DNA from: Kiritimatiellia bacterium
GTDB lineage: Bacteria > Verrucomicrobiota > Kiritimatiellia > CAIQIC01 > JAGNIJ01
Length of the DNA: 64,000 bases
NCBI GenBank assembly: GCA_018001225.1
Contig: JAGNIJ010000005.1
Coordinates: forward strand, 1 to 64,000
Reading direction: 5' to 3'
This document shows positions 54,557-62,419 of this stretch, one piece after another. The translations under genes were made by a program, and so were the position numbers. The notes under the pieces were generated by a model. The model was not told the DNA's origin, did no database searches, and was given only the letters and a program-made list of their open reading frames with translations. Each line of letters starts with the position of its first letter. Position 1 is the stretch's first letter.

Positions 54557-56497
54557 TCAGATAAACCCCACGTGCTCTTCCTTCACCAGCCCCGGGGGAA
54601 GCTCGCGGACGAAGCGGGACGGGGCGTAGAACATGGCCCCGCCGTCGCGGGTGCGGCGCATCTCGGGGACACAGAGGAAGAGTTGGTCGCGGGCGCGGGT
54701 CGTGGCGACGTAGAAGAGGCGGCGCTCCTCGGATAGGCCGCCGGCATCCTCCATCGCACGCGCGGAGGGGAACATGTTCTCGGCGAGCCACTGGATGAAG
54801 ACGACGTCCCACTCCAGGCCCTTGGCCTGGTGGATCGTGCTCAACTTGATCGAGTTCTCCGGCTCGCCCTGGACATTGTCCGCCTCGGCGTCGAGGTTGG
54901 TCATCAGCGCCGTCTCGCTCAAGAACGCCTCGGCGCTCTCGAACTTGGTGGTGTAGTCGATCAGCGCCTCCAGGTCCTCCAGGCGCCGTTCGGCGTTGTC
55001 GAAGGTCTCGACGGCATAGTCGTCGTAGAAGGCCTCGATGAACTGGTGCAGAACCTCGCCCGGATCTTCGTCGAGATGCTCCTCGACGTAGGCCGCGGCC
55101 AGGGGCTCGATCTGTTTCCATGTTTCGCGCGCGGCCGCGGGCAGCTTCTCCCGCAGCCGCGCGGTCTGGGCGGGGTCGCGCAGGTCGCAGCGCTTGCCGA
55201 GGAATTCCCAGATCCGTGCGGCCGTTTTCTGCCCGATTTTGGGCAGCAGGCCCATCAGCCGCTGGAAGGCCAATTCGTCGCCGGGATTGACCAGCAGGCG
55301 CAGCAGGCTGCAGACGTCCTTCACGTGGGCCTGCTCGAAGAACCGGACGCCGGACGTGATCGTGTACGCGATCTTCTCGCGGGCGAGTTCCATTTGCAGT
55401 TCCATGGCGTGGAAGTGAGCGCGGTAGAGGATCGCGACGCGGTCCATGCGCACGCCGCCGCGGCGCAGGCGCTTGAGCGCCTCGACAATGTAGCGCGCCT
55501 GTTCCTCGCCGCCGTACATGCGGACGAGGACGGGCCGGGTGTCCTCCGTGCGCACCGCGCGCAGGGTCTTTTGGAACTGCTCCGGGTTTCCCGCGATGCA
55601 GGCGTTGGCGACCTCGAGGACGCCCGGCACGCTGCGGTAATTGGTCTCCAGCCGGATGACCGTCGCCTCCGGATAGCGCTTCGGGAAGCGCAGGAAGTTC
55701 TGGAAGTCCGCGCCGCGCCAGGAGTAGATGCTCTGGAAGTCGTCGCCGACCACGAGGAGGTTGCGGCGGGGTTCGGCGAGCCGGTCCACCCACTCGGCCT
55801 GGATCAGGTTGGTGTCCTGGTACTCGTCCACGAGGATGTGCAGGAAATGTTCCTGGTAGCGGGCCAGGACGTCCGGCTGTTCCCGGAAGAGCCGCAGCCC
55901 GTTGACGAGGAGGTCGTCGAAATCCATGGCCTGGAGCGCCCGCTTGCGCTTCACATAGGATTCATGGACCCTCACGACGTCGTTGATCTCGATGGGATGG
56001 TTCTTGAACCAGGTCCCGGCGACGTCCGTGACGGTCTTCTCCTTGTTGGCGGCAAGGCTGAAGACGCTCAAGAGGACGTCGGGCTTGGGGAAGTGCTTGC
56101 CGAGCAGGTCGAGCGCGCCGGCGGCCTCGCGGACGAGGCCGCGGGCGTCGTCCTGGTCGAGGATGGTGTAGTCGAGCTGGTACCCGAGCGCGCCGGCGTG
56201 CCGGCGGAGCATGCGGTTGGCCATGTGGTGGAAGGTGCCGCCCCACAGGCCTCCGACGCCCTCGCCGACGAGCAGGCGGGCGCGGTCGAGCATCTCCCGC
56301 GCCGCCCGGTTGGTGAACGTCAGCAGCAGTACGCGTCGCGGATCTACGCCGCGCTCGACGAGGTGGGCGACGCGGTAGGTCAATGCGCGGGTCTTGCCCG
56401 TGCCGGCGGCGGCGATGATCAGCACCGGCCCGTCCGGCGCGAGGGCCGCGGCGCGCTGCTCGGCATTCAGGTCTTTCTCGAAATCAATGGGAGGCAT
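54557..56497 (-). CDS. UvrD/Rep-type ATP-dependent DNA helicase
   Basis: A 646-residue superfamily-1A helicase. Walker A is AAAGTGKT with Lys35. Motif II is DEYQDTN, motif III is VVGDDFQSIYSWRGAD, motif IV is LETNYRS, motif V is TIHQAKGLEWDVVF and motif VI is LFYVATTRARDQL. Length is shorter than UvrD/PcrA (~720), lacking a long C-terminal tail. Start 56497 begins MPPIDFEKDLN. Likely role is repair or removing protein blocks from DNA. It directly abuts the RAYT right flank; the gene itself shows the local GC-rich style. Confidence 0.93.
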   Translation of the reverse strand: MPPIDFEKDLNAEQRAAALAPDGPVLIIAAAGTGKTRALTYRVAHLVERGVDPRRVLLLTFTNRAAREMLDRARLLVGEGVGGLWGGTFHHMANRMLRRHAGALGYQLDYTILDQDDARGLVREAAGALDLLGKHFPKPDVLLSVFSLAANKEKTVTDVAGTWFKNHPIEINDVVRVHESYVKRKRALQAMDFDDLLVNGLRLFREQPDVLARYQEHFLHILVDEYQDTNLIQAEWVDRLAEPRRNLLVVGDDFQSIYSWRGADFQNFLRFPKRYPEATVIRLETNYRSVPGVLEVANACIAGNPEQFQKTLRAVRTEDTRPVLVRMYGGEEQARYIVEALKRLRRGGVRMDRVAILYRAHFHAMELQMELAREKIAYTITSGVRFFEQAHVKDVCSLLRLLVNPGDELAFQRLMGLLPKIGQKTAARIWEFLGKRCDLRDPAQTARLREKLPAAARETWKQIEPLAAAYVEEHLDEDPGEVLHQFIEAFYDDYAVETFDNAERRLEDLEALIDYTTKFESAEAFLSETALMTNLDAEADNVQGEPENSIKLSTIHQAKGLEWDVVFIQWLAENMFPSARAMEDAGGLSEERRLFYVATTRARDQLFLCVPEMRRTRDGGAMFYAPSRFVRELPPGLVKEEHVGFI

Positions 56498-56515
56498 GGT
56501 CCGCCTCCAGCGGAA

Positions 56516-56662
56516 AATTCGAATGCCGAATATCGAAATCCGAAACAAATCCGAATGTTTCAATGGCGGAAAACGTCCAAAAAACATTATTTCCCAATTC
56601 GAGCATTCGGGTTTCGATCCTTGTTTCGGATTTCGACATTCGGATTCCGGATTTCCCCCGCG
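56516..56662. repeat. Long inverted repeat region (AATTCGAATGCCGAATATCG family)
   Basis: The left part (from 56516) contains AATTCGAATGCCGAATATCG and ATCCGAAACAAATCCGAATG. The right part (about 56595-56660) has ATTCGAGCATTCGGGTTTCG and TTTCGGATTTCGACATTCGG, broadly its inverse. It fills the gap between the helicase and BrkB genes and is AT-richer than the flanks. Confidence 0.8.
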
Positions 56663-56666
56663 GCCT

Positions 56667-57995
56667 TCACGCCGCGGGGTTGAGGCACTCGCGGAGCGTC
56701 ATGCTCTGCAGTCCCTGGTCCATGCCGGACTCGACCTGGGCCAGGACTTTCTCGATGGCCGGATGGCGGTGCGCCAGGCCCAGCGCCTCGGGGCGCGCCC
56801 CGTCCTGGAGAATAACGTCCACGACCTCCTTGACCCGGATGGCGTCGGCCGCCCGGAGCAGGACGTAGCTGCCGGGCTTGTCAGTGGTCTCCGCCAGGAA
56901 GCCGTTGCGCACGAGCAGCCGGACGATGTCGTTCAGCAGGCGGACGGGCACGCGCTGCTCCTTGCCGAAGGCGGCCGTCTCGAAGCGGGCGGCCTGGCCG
57001 GCCAGCGCCTGGGCGGCCCGGAGGAGGACGGACAGCCCGATGATCAGCCGCGCGTTGGAGCTGGCGTTCTCGGCGGCCCGCTCGATCTGGTAGGTCGCGG
57101 AGTTCTGGAGGGCGAAGGCGAGCTCGGCCCCGAGCAGGATGATCACCCAGCTCGTGTACAGCCACGCGAGAAAGATCGGGACCGACGCGAACGTGCCGTA
57201 GATCGCGTTGTAGCGGGCCACGCCGACCTGGAGGGAGATGTAGGCCTTCTGCCAGACCAGCCACAGCACGGCGCCGACCAGGCTGCTGATGAGCGCCGGC
57301 AGGGTCCTTACCTTGGTGTTCGGGAGGTGGACGTACATGAACCAGAAGGTCAGCCACGTGGTCAGCACCGAGGCCAGCCCGAGCACCCATCCGGCCATGG
57401 CGCTGAACGGCGGGGGAAGACGCAGCAACCCTCCCCGCAGGCTGGCCTCGGCCGTCCCCACGCCCGCGATCAGCAGAGGGACCAGCACCAGGATGCTGAC
57501 ATAGTTGGCCACCTGGCGGAGCACGCCGCGATTAACCCGCACGCCCCAGATGCGGTTGAACGAGATCTCCATGCTGCCCAGCACGAGCAGGGACGTGAAC
57601 AGGACGACGACCAGGCCGACCCAGCCCATGGCCGCGAAGTTGGTGGCGTTCGCGATGTTCCGCATGTTGTCCACGAAAGTCTGGAACTCGGGCGGCATGC
57701 CGCTGACCCAGTCCATCATCTGGTTGATGCGCTCCTGGCCGAACCCGAATCCCTTGAGCAGGGCGAAGATCACCGCCAGCATCGGCACCATGGACATCAA
57801 GGTCACGAAGGTCAGGCCGGAGGCGTGGATCGCCAGGTCGTCCTCGGCGAACCCCTTGACCACGAGCTGGCCGATCCGGACGATGCGGATGGGCAGGCTG
57901 CGGCCCGGCGGCAGGGCGCTCAAGTCCGCGTCCCAAATGCCGTGCAACAGGAAGTTCTTGAACCGCCGCCAACCTTCTTTCAAGCCTGTGGCCAT
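56667..57995 (-). CDS. YihY/BrkB-family inner membrane protein
   Basis: A 442-residue membrane protein, with the YihY/UPF0761 domain about residues 40-310. Six or so hydrophobic helices are visible, including GLTFVTLMSMVPMLAVIFAL, FAAMGWVGLVVVLFTSLLVL and TSWVIILLGAELAFA. A family segment is SVPIFLAWLYTSWV. A winged-helix-like C-terminal domain (about 330-440, RLLNDIVRLLVRNGFLAE) is an extra feature of some members. Function is unknown in the family (proposed transporter or membrane nuclease). It shares its strand with the NUDIX gene 16 nt upstream. Confidence 0.9.
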   Translation of the reverse strand: MATGLKEGWRRFKNFLLHGIWDADLSALPPGRSLPIRIVRIGQLVVKGFAEDDLAIHASGLTFVTLMSMVPMLAVIFALLKGFGFGQERINQMMDWVSGMPPEFQTFVDNMRNIANATNFAAMGWVGLVVVLFTSLLVLGSMEISFNRIWGVRVNRGVLRQVANYVSILVLVPLLIAGVGTAEASLRGGLLRLPPPFSAMAGWVLGLASVLTTWLTFWFMYVHLPNTKVRTLPALISSLVGAVLWLVWQKAYISLQVGVARYNAIYGTFASVPIFLAWLYTSWVIILLGAELAFALQNSATYQIERAAENASSNARLIIGLSVLLRAAQALAGQAARFETAAFGKEQRVPVRLLNDIVRLLVRNGFLAETTDKPGSYVLLRAADAIRVKEVVDVILQDGARPEALGLAHRHPAIEKVLAQVESGMDQGLQSMTLRECLNPAA

Positions 57996-58011
57996 GTCCG
58001 CCTCCCCGCGC

Positions 58012-58551
58012 TCAATCGCCCCCGCACAAGCCGGCCAGCTCCGCCCGGAGCCAGGCCGCCAGCGTCTTGGAATCCACGACCCGCTCCTTCAACGCGGACC
58101 GCGCCTCGGCCTGCGTCAGCCGGACCGAGGCGACGTTCTCGTCCTCGTCCTGTTTCGTCGCGCCGGGCTCGGCCTCCACCTCGGCGAAGAACAGGTCGAT
58201 GCGCTCGTCTACGTAGCCGGGGGAGGGGTAGATGAAGCCCAACGACTCCAGCCGCGTGACGCGGTGGCCGGTCTCTTCCTCCATCTCCCGGCGGGCGCAG
58301 GCCTCCGCGTCCTCGCCCGGTTCGCGGTGGCCCGCGACGACTTCCAGCAGCGCCTGCTCGACCGGCTTGCGGAACTGGCGCACGAAGAGGAACCGGCCGT
58401 CCGGCAGGCGGGCCAGCACGGCCACTGCGGGCCCGTGCCGCACGATCTCGCGCACGGCCTGACGCCCGTTCGCCAACTGGACATCCTGCACCTCGATCCC
58501 CAGGATGCGGCCCCGGTACAGCCATTTGGATGTCAAGGTTTTCTCTTCCAC
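58012..58551 (-). CDS. NUDIX hydrolase, ADP-ribose pyrophosphatase-like
   Basis: A 179-residue hydrolase of nucleoside diphosphates linked to X. The complete Nudix box starts GHREPGEDAEACARREMEEE and ends TGH (about residues 62-84). The N-terminal beta domain (TSKWLYRGRILGIEVQDVQ) and the segment FIYPSPGYVDERIDLFFAE resemble ADP-ribose pyrophosphatases (NudF). The GTG start at 58551 has AAGGG 8 nt upstream. An ATG further upstream would run into the divergent dGTPase-like gene, so it is rejected. Confidence 0.88.
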   Translation of the reverse strand: MEEKTLTSKWLYRGRILGIEVQDVQLANGRQAVREIVRHGPAVAVLARLPDGRFLFVRQFRKPVEQALLEVVAGHREPGEDAEACARREMEEETGHRVTRLESLGFIYPSPGYVDERIDLFFAEVEAEPGATKQDEDENVASVRLTQAEARSALKERVVDSKTLAAWLRAELAGLCGGD

Positions 58552-58608
58552 GCGACGAACCCTTCCTCCGTCGTTGCCAATCGACCGGATCAGCCTAATA
58601 TACAACCG

Positions 58609-59784
58609 ATGCTCCATTCGAGAAAAGAAAGAGAAAAACTGGAGGAGGCTTGCCTGGCGCCCTACGCCGTGCGCAGCGCGGCCAGCCGGGGCCGTCTGTA
58701 CCCCGAGCCCCCGCACGACGTCCGGACGGAGTTCCAGCGCGACCGCGACCGCGTGCTCTACTCCAAGGCCTTCCGCCGCCTCGAGTACAAGACCCAGGTC
58801 TTCGTCAACGGTACGGCCGACCACTACCGCACGCGGCTGACCCACACGATGGAGATGACGGCCGTCGGCCGGACCCTGGCGCGCGCGTTGCGGGCGAACG
58901 AGGACCTGGTCGAGGCGATCGCCCTCGCGCACGACATCGGCCACAGCCCCTTCGGCCACGTGGGGGAGGAGGCGCTGGACGAACTGATGAAGCAGGAGGG
59001 CGGCTTCGACCACAACCTCCAGAGCTGCCGCGCCGTGGAACTTATCGAGCACCCGTACCCGGACTTTCCCGGCCTGAACCTGACCTGGGAGGTCCGGGCC
59101 GGCCTGCGCAAACACCTCGCCGCCCAGCCGGGCGCCGTGCTCGACGGACATCCGCTTGGCCCGCGCCAATCCCTCGAAGCGCAGCTTGCCGACGTGGCGG
59201 ACGATATCGCGTATTACGCCCATGATGTGGACGACGGACTGGAAGCCGGCCTCATTACGCCTGCCGAGCTGGCCGGTCTGGAAATCTGGAGGGAAGCGGA
59301 AAAGCGCACCCGCCAGGAGCCGGGCGCCGCCGCCCGGTCCACGGTTCGCGCGCTGTTGGACCTGCAGGTGGAGGACGTGCTCCAGACCAGCGCGGAGCGG
59401 CTCGACCGGCATCGGCCGGCCTCGCCCGCCGGGGTGATGCGGGCGCCGGAAAAAACGGCGGATTTCAGCCCGCGGATGAAAGCGCTGCTGACGCCATTGA
59501 GGACTTTTCTGTTCGAGCGCCTGTACTACAATCCCGCCGTGAGCCACGACAGCCAGGCGGCGGTCCGGATGATGCGGCGCCTTTTTCTCCATTACATCGC
59601 GCACCCGGAGGCCATGGGCCGCAAGGCGCGCGCCCGGCTGGAGTCCGAAGGCCTGTGGCGGACGGTGTGCGATTACATCGCGGGGATGACCGACCGGTAT
59701 GCGATGGAGGAATTTCAGCGGTTCGGTTTGGATCGGGAAAATGAAACTGGAGGGCGAGCGTCCCGCGAGCCGCGGAAGGAGTGA
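58609..59784 (+). CDS. dgt: dGTPase-like HD-domain nucleotide triphosphohydrolase
   Basis: A 391-residue deoxynucleoside triphosphate triphosphohydrolase of the dGTPase-like family, removing triphosphate from dNTPs. The HD motifs are His79 (RLTHTMEM), His108-Asp109 (LAHDIGHSPFGH) and Asp in LADVADDIAYYAHD. The conserved opening VRTEFQRDRDRVLYSKAFRR is present. Oddity: the last residues (ENETGGRASREPRKE) are encoded partly by a half copy of the dispersed CTCGCCCTCCA element, suggesting the 3' end was rewritten by it. Confidence 0.92.
   Translation: MLHSRKEREKLEEACLAPYAVRSAASRGRLYPEPPHDVRTEFQRDRDRVLYSKAFRRLEYKTQVFVNGTADHYRTRLTHTMEMTAVGRTLARALRANEDLVEAIALAHDIGHSPFGHVGEEALDELMKQEGGFDHNLQSCRAVELIEHPYPDFPGLNLTWEVRAGLRKHLAAQPGAVLDGHPLGPRQSLEAQLADVADDIAYYAHDVDDGLEAGLITPAELAGLEIWREAEKRTRQEPGAAARSTVRALLDLQVEDVLQTSAERLDRHRPASPAGVMRAPEKTADFSPRMKALLTPLRTFLFERLYYNPAVSHDSQAAVRMMRRLFLHYIAHPEAMGRKARARLESEGLWRTVCDYIAGMTDRYAMEEFQRFGLDRENETGGRASREPRKE
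59748..59771. repeat. Half copy of CTCGCCCTCCA-family element in the 3' end of dgt
   Basis: The inverse complement of this segment matches the first part of copies 1 and 2 with a one-base deletion in a G run. It is coding here and lies 11-13 nt before the dgt stop. Confidence 0.8.
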
Positions 59785-59790
59785 AAGACC

Positions 59791-60807
59791 ATGATCCGTG
59801 AAGCCATAGCGAAGCTGGCGGAAAACAGGGAGCTGTCCCGCGAGGAGGCGCTCGCGGCCATGCGGGAGATCATGGCGGGCGAGGCCACGCCGGCGCAGAT
59901 CGCCGCGTACATCACGGCCCTCCGCCTGCGCGGCGAGAGCCCGGCCGTCATCGCCGCCAGCGCGGCGGCGATGAGAGAGAAGTTCACGGCCATCCCCGCG
60001 CCCGGCGAGATCGTGGTGGACACGTGCGGGACGGGCGGCGACGGGGCGCACACGTTCAACATCTCGACGTCGGCGGCGTTCGTGGCCGCCGGGGCCGGGA
60101 TCACCGTGGCCAAGCACGGCAACCGGAGCGTTTCCAGCAAGTGCGGCAGCGCCGACGTGCTGGCCGAACTGGGCGTCAAGATCGACTGCGCCCCGGAGAT
60201 CATGGCCGGGTGCCTGCGCGACGTCGGCATCGCCTTCCTGTTTGCGCCGGTGCTGCACCCCGCGATGAAGCACGCCATCGGGCCCCGGCGCGAGATCGGG
60301 ATCCGCACGATCTTCAACATCCTGGGCCCGCTGTCCAACCCGGCCGGCGCGCGCTACGGCGTGCTGGGCGTGTATCACCGGGACCTGGTGCCCGTGCTGG
60401 CCGAGGCGGCCGCGAGCCTGGGCGCGCAGCGCCTGTTCGTCGTCCACGGCGCGGACGGCTTGGACGAGCTGACCACCACGGGCGATTCCTTCGTGGCCGA
60501 GGTGGACCGCGGCGCGGTGCGGACGTACACGATCCGCCCGGCGCAGTTCGGGCTGCCGAAGGCCCGGCCGGAGGACCTGCGCGGGGGCGACGCGAAGGAG
60601 AACGCGGCCCTGGTCCGCGCGCTGCTGGACGGGGAGAAGGGGCCACGGCGCGACATCGTGCTGCTCAACGCGGCGGCCGCGATCGTCGCCGGCGGCCGGG
60701 CGGCGGACTTTGCGGAGGGCCTCCAAGCCGCCGCGCGCTCGGTGGATAGCGGGTCGGCCCGGCAAAAGCTCGAGGCCCTGGCCCGGGCCTCGAACGCGGG
60801 CGCTTGA
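59791..60807 (+). CDS. trpD: Anthranilate phosphoribosyltransferase
   Basis: Second step of tryptophan synthesis: joins anthranilate and PRPP. The product has 338 residues. PRPP loop DTCGTGGDGAHTFNIST (about residues 77-93), KHGNRSVSSKCGSADVLAEL and FLFAPVLHPAMKHA are all as expected. It follows dgt by 6 nt. No other trp gene is nearby, so the pathway is scattered in this genome. Confidence 0.96.
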   Translation: MIREAIAKLAENRELSREEALAAMREIMAGEATPAQIAAYITALRLRGESPAVIAASAAAMREKFTAIPAPGEIVVDTCGTGGDGAHTFNISTSAAFVAAGAGITVAKHGNRSVSSKCGSADVLAELGVKIDCAPEIMAGCLRDVGIAFLFAPVLHPAMKHAIGPRREIGIRTIFNILGPLSNPAGARYGVLGVYHRDLVPVLAEAAASLGAQRLFVVHGADGLDELTTTGDSFVAEVDRGAVRTYTIRPAQFGLPKARPEDLRGGDAKENAALVRALLDGEKGPRRDIVLLNAAAAIVAGGRAADFAEGLQAAARSVDSGSARQKLEALARASNAGA

Positions 60808-60895
60808 GCCGGATGCTCGCTCTCTTTGTGCTTCGCTTTTTCAGGCAAAGCGCTTATAAGAACCGCCCAATTCAACCTTCAACCGGCAGGCGATA

Positions 60896-62182
60896 ATGAA
60901 GAAGCAAAAGAGGGAAGTCATCGGCGTCGTGGGGTTGGGCTACGTGGGGCTGCCGCTGGCCACGGCGTTCGCGACGAAGTTCAAGGTGATCGGGTTCGAC
61001 ATCAAGGAGGCCCGCGTCAAGGAGTTGCGGGCCGGTCGCGACTCGACGGGCGAGGCGGACCCGGCGCACCTGAAGAACCCGCGGCTGACCTTCACCTCGG
61101 ACCCCGCCGCGCTGCGGCGCTGCACGTTCATCATCGTCGCCGTGCCGACGCCGATCGACGAATCGCGCGAGCCGGACCTGACCCCGCTGGAATCCTCCTC
61201 GACCGCGGTAGGGAAGATCCTGAAGAAGGGCATGATGGTGGTGTACGAAAGCACCGTGTATCCCGGCGTGACGGAGGAGTACTGCCTGCCGATCCTGGAG
61301 CGCGAATCGGGCTTGAAGCTGGGCCAGTTCGACCTGGGGTACTCGCCGGAGCGCGTGAACCCGGGCGACAAGCAGCACTCCGTGTCGGGCATCGTGAAGG
61401 TCGTCAGCGGGCACAACGCCCGAGCCCTGGACCGCTGCGCGGCGGCGTACGGCGCGGTGATCGCGGCGGGCATCCACAAGGCGCCCAACATCATGACCGC
61501 CGAGGCGGCCAAGGTGATCGAAAACGTCCAGCGCGACCTGAACATCGCGCTGATGAACGAACTCTCCAAGATCTTCGCGCGGATGGGGCTGAATACCAAC
61601 GAGGTCCTGGCCGCCTCCGCGACGAAGTGGAATTTCCACCGCTATCATCCCGGCCTCGTCGGCGGGCACTGCATCGGCGTCGATCCTTACTACCTGACCC
61701 ACCGCGCGCTACAGCTGGGCTACCACCCGGAGGTGATCCTGGCCGGCCGCCGGATCAACGACGGCATGGGCGACTACGTCGGCGAACTGACCATCCGCGA
61801 ACTGGTCCACGCGGGCGTGCTGCCGCGGAAGGCGCGGATCTGGGTGCTGGGCATGACCTTCAAGGAGAACGTCCCCGATTTCCGCAACACGCGCGCCGTG
61901 GACGTCGTGGCCTACCTGAAGAAATACGGGGCGCAGGTGTACGCCTGGGAGCCCCTCGTGAGCGCGGGCCAGATCAAGAAGGAATTCGGGGTCGACACGC
62001 TCACCTTCGACCGGGCCCGGAACCTGGACGCGGTGGTGCTGATCAACGCCCATGACGCGTTCAAGTCCATCGCCCTGCCGGCCCTGCGGAAGAAGATGCG
62101 GACTCGCGTGATCGTGGACGTGAAGAACTTCTTCCCGCGCGAGCGGGCGCGGAAGCTGGGCTTCCACTACGTCAGCCTGTAG
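60896..62182 (+). CDS. Nucleotide-sugar dehydrogenase, UDP-HexNAc 6-dehydrogenase type
   Basis: A 428-residue UDP-glucose/UDP-HexNAc dehydrogenase-family enzyme that oxidises C6 to an uronic acid in two NAD-dependent steps. The Rossmann loop is GVVGLGYVGLPLA (about residues 9-21). The catalytic Cys is Cys259 in GGHCIGVDPYYL. Further family segments are SPERVNPGD and LGMTFKENVPDFRNTRA. By eye it is closest to WbpO/TviB-type UDP-GalNAc or UDP-GlcNAc dehydrogenases. It fits a capsule or O-antigen pathway, though the sugar cassette is 22 kb away. Confidence 0.93.
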   Translation: MKKQKREVIGVVGLGYVGLPLATAFATKFKVIGFDIKEARVKELRAGRDSTGEADPAHLKNPRLTFTSDPAALRRCTFIIVAVPTPIDESREPDLTPLESSSTAVGKILKKGMMVVYESTVYPGVTEEYCLPILERESGLKLGQFDLGYSPERVNPGDKQHSVSGIVKVVSGHNARALDRCAAAYGAVIAAGIHKAPNIMTAEAAKVIENVQRDLNIALMNELSKIFARMGLNTNEVLAASATKWNFHRYHPGLVGGHCIGVDPYYLTHRALQLGYHPEVILAGRRINDGMGDYVGELTIRELVHAGVLPRKARIWVLGMTFKENVPDFRNTRAVDVVAYLKKYGAQVYAWEPLVSAGQIKKEFGVDTLTFDRARNLDAVVLINAHDAFKSIALPALRKKMRTRVIVDVKNFFPRERARKLGFHYVSL

Positions 62183-62237
62183 GCCCGCCGCCGGGACTTG
62201 TCCTACCAGGTACGGGTGAGAGGCGGTACGAACGGCG

Positions 62238-62294
62238 TCGCAGAGCTCCGCCCTCCAGTGGCAGGAATCATGGAGGGGCGAGCTCCTGCGAGCC
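62238..62294. repeat. Dispersed palindrome, CTCGCCCTCCA family, variant copy
   Basis: The left half TCGCAGAGCTCCGCCCTCCA and right half TGGAGGGGCGAGCTCC are inverted repeats around a 14-nt loop. Shares the CGCCCTCCA / TGGAGGG core with the other copies. Lies in the convergent gap before the secretin gene. Confidence 0.8.
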
Positions 62295-62325
62295 CGAAAT
62301 CTACCCGCATTCACCCGGATTTGGT

Positions 62326-62403
62326 ATCATCCCGAGCGCAGCGAGGGATCTCTTGAACACAGGCCCCGGCGGGGAGGAAGTTCCTCGCCGCGCTCGGAAT
62401 GAC
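62326..62403. repeat. Inverted repeat of TCATTCCGAGCGC family
   Basis: The left arm TCATCCCGAGCGCAGCGAGG and the inverse of the right arm (GTCATTCCGAGCGCGGCGAG) match closely over about 25 nt. The arms are about 20 nt apart. Similar elements are common dispersed repeats in many genomes (general knowledge). It lies between the two convergent genes and may end transcription. Confidence 0.8.
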
Positions 62404-62419
62404 AGGGGCGGTGCCGGGG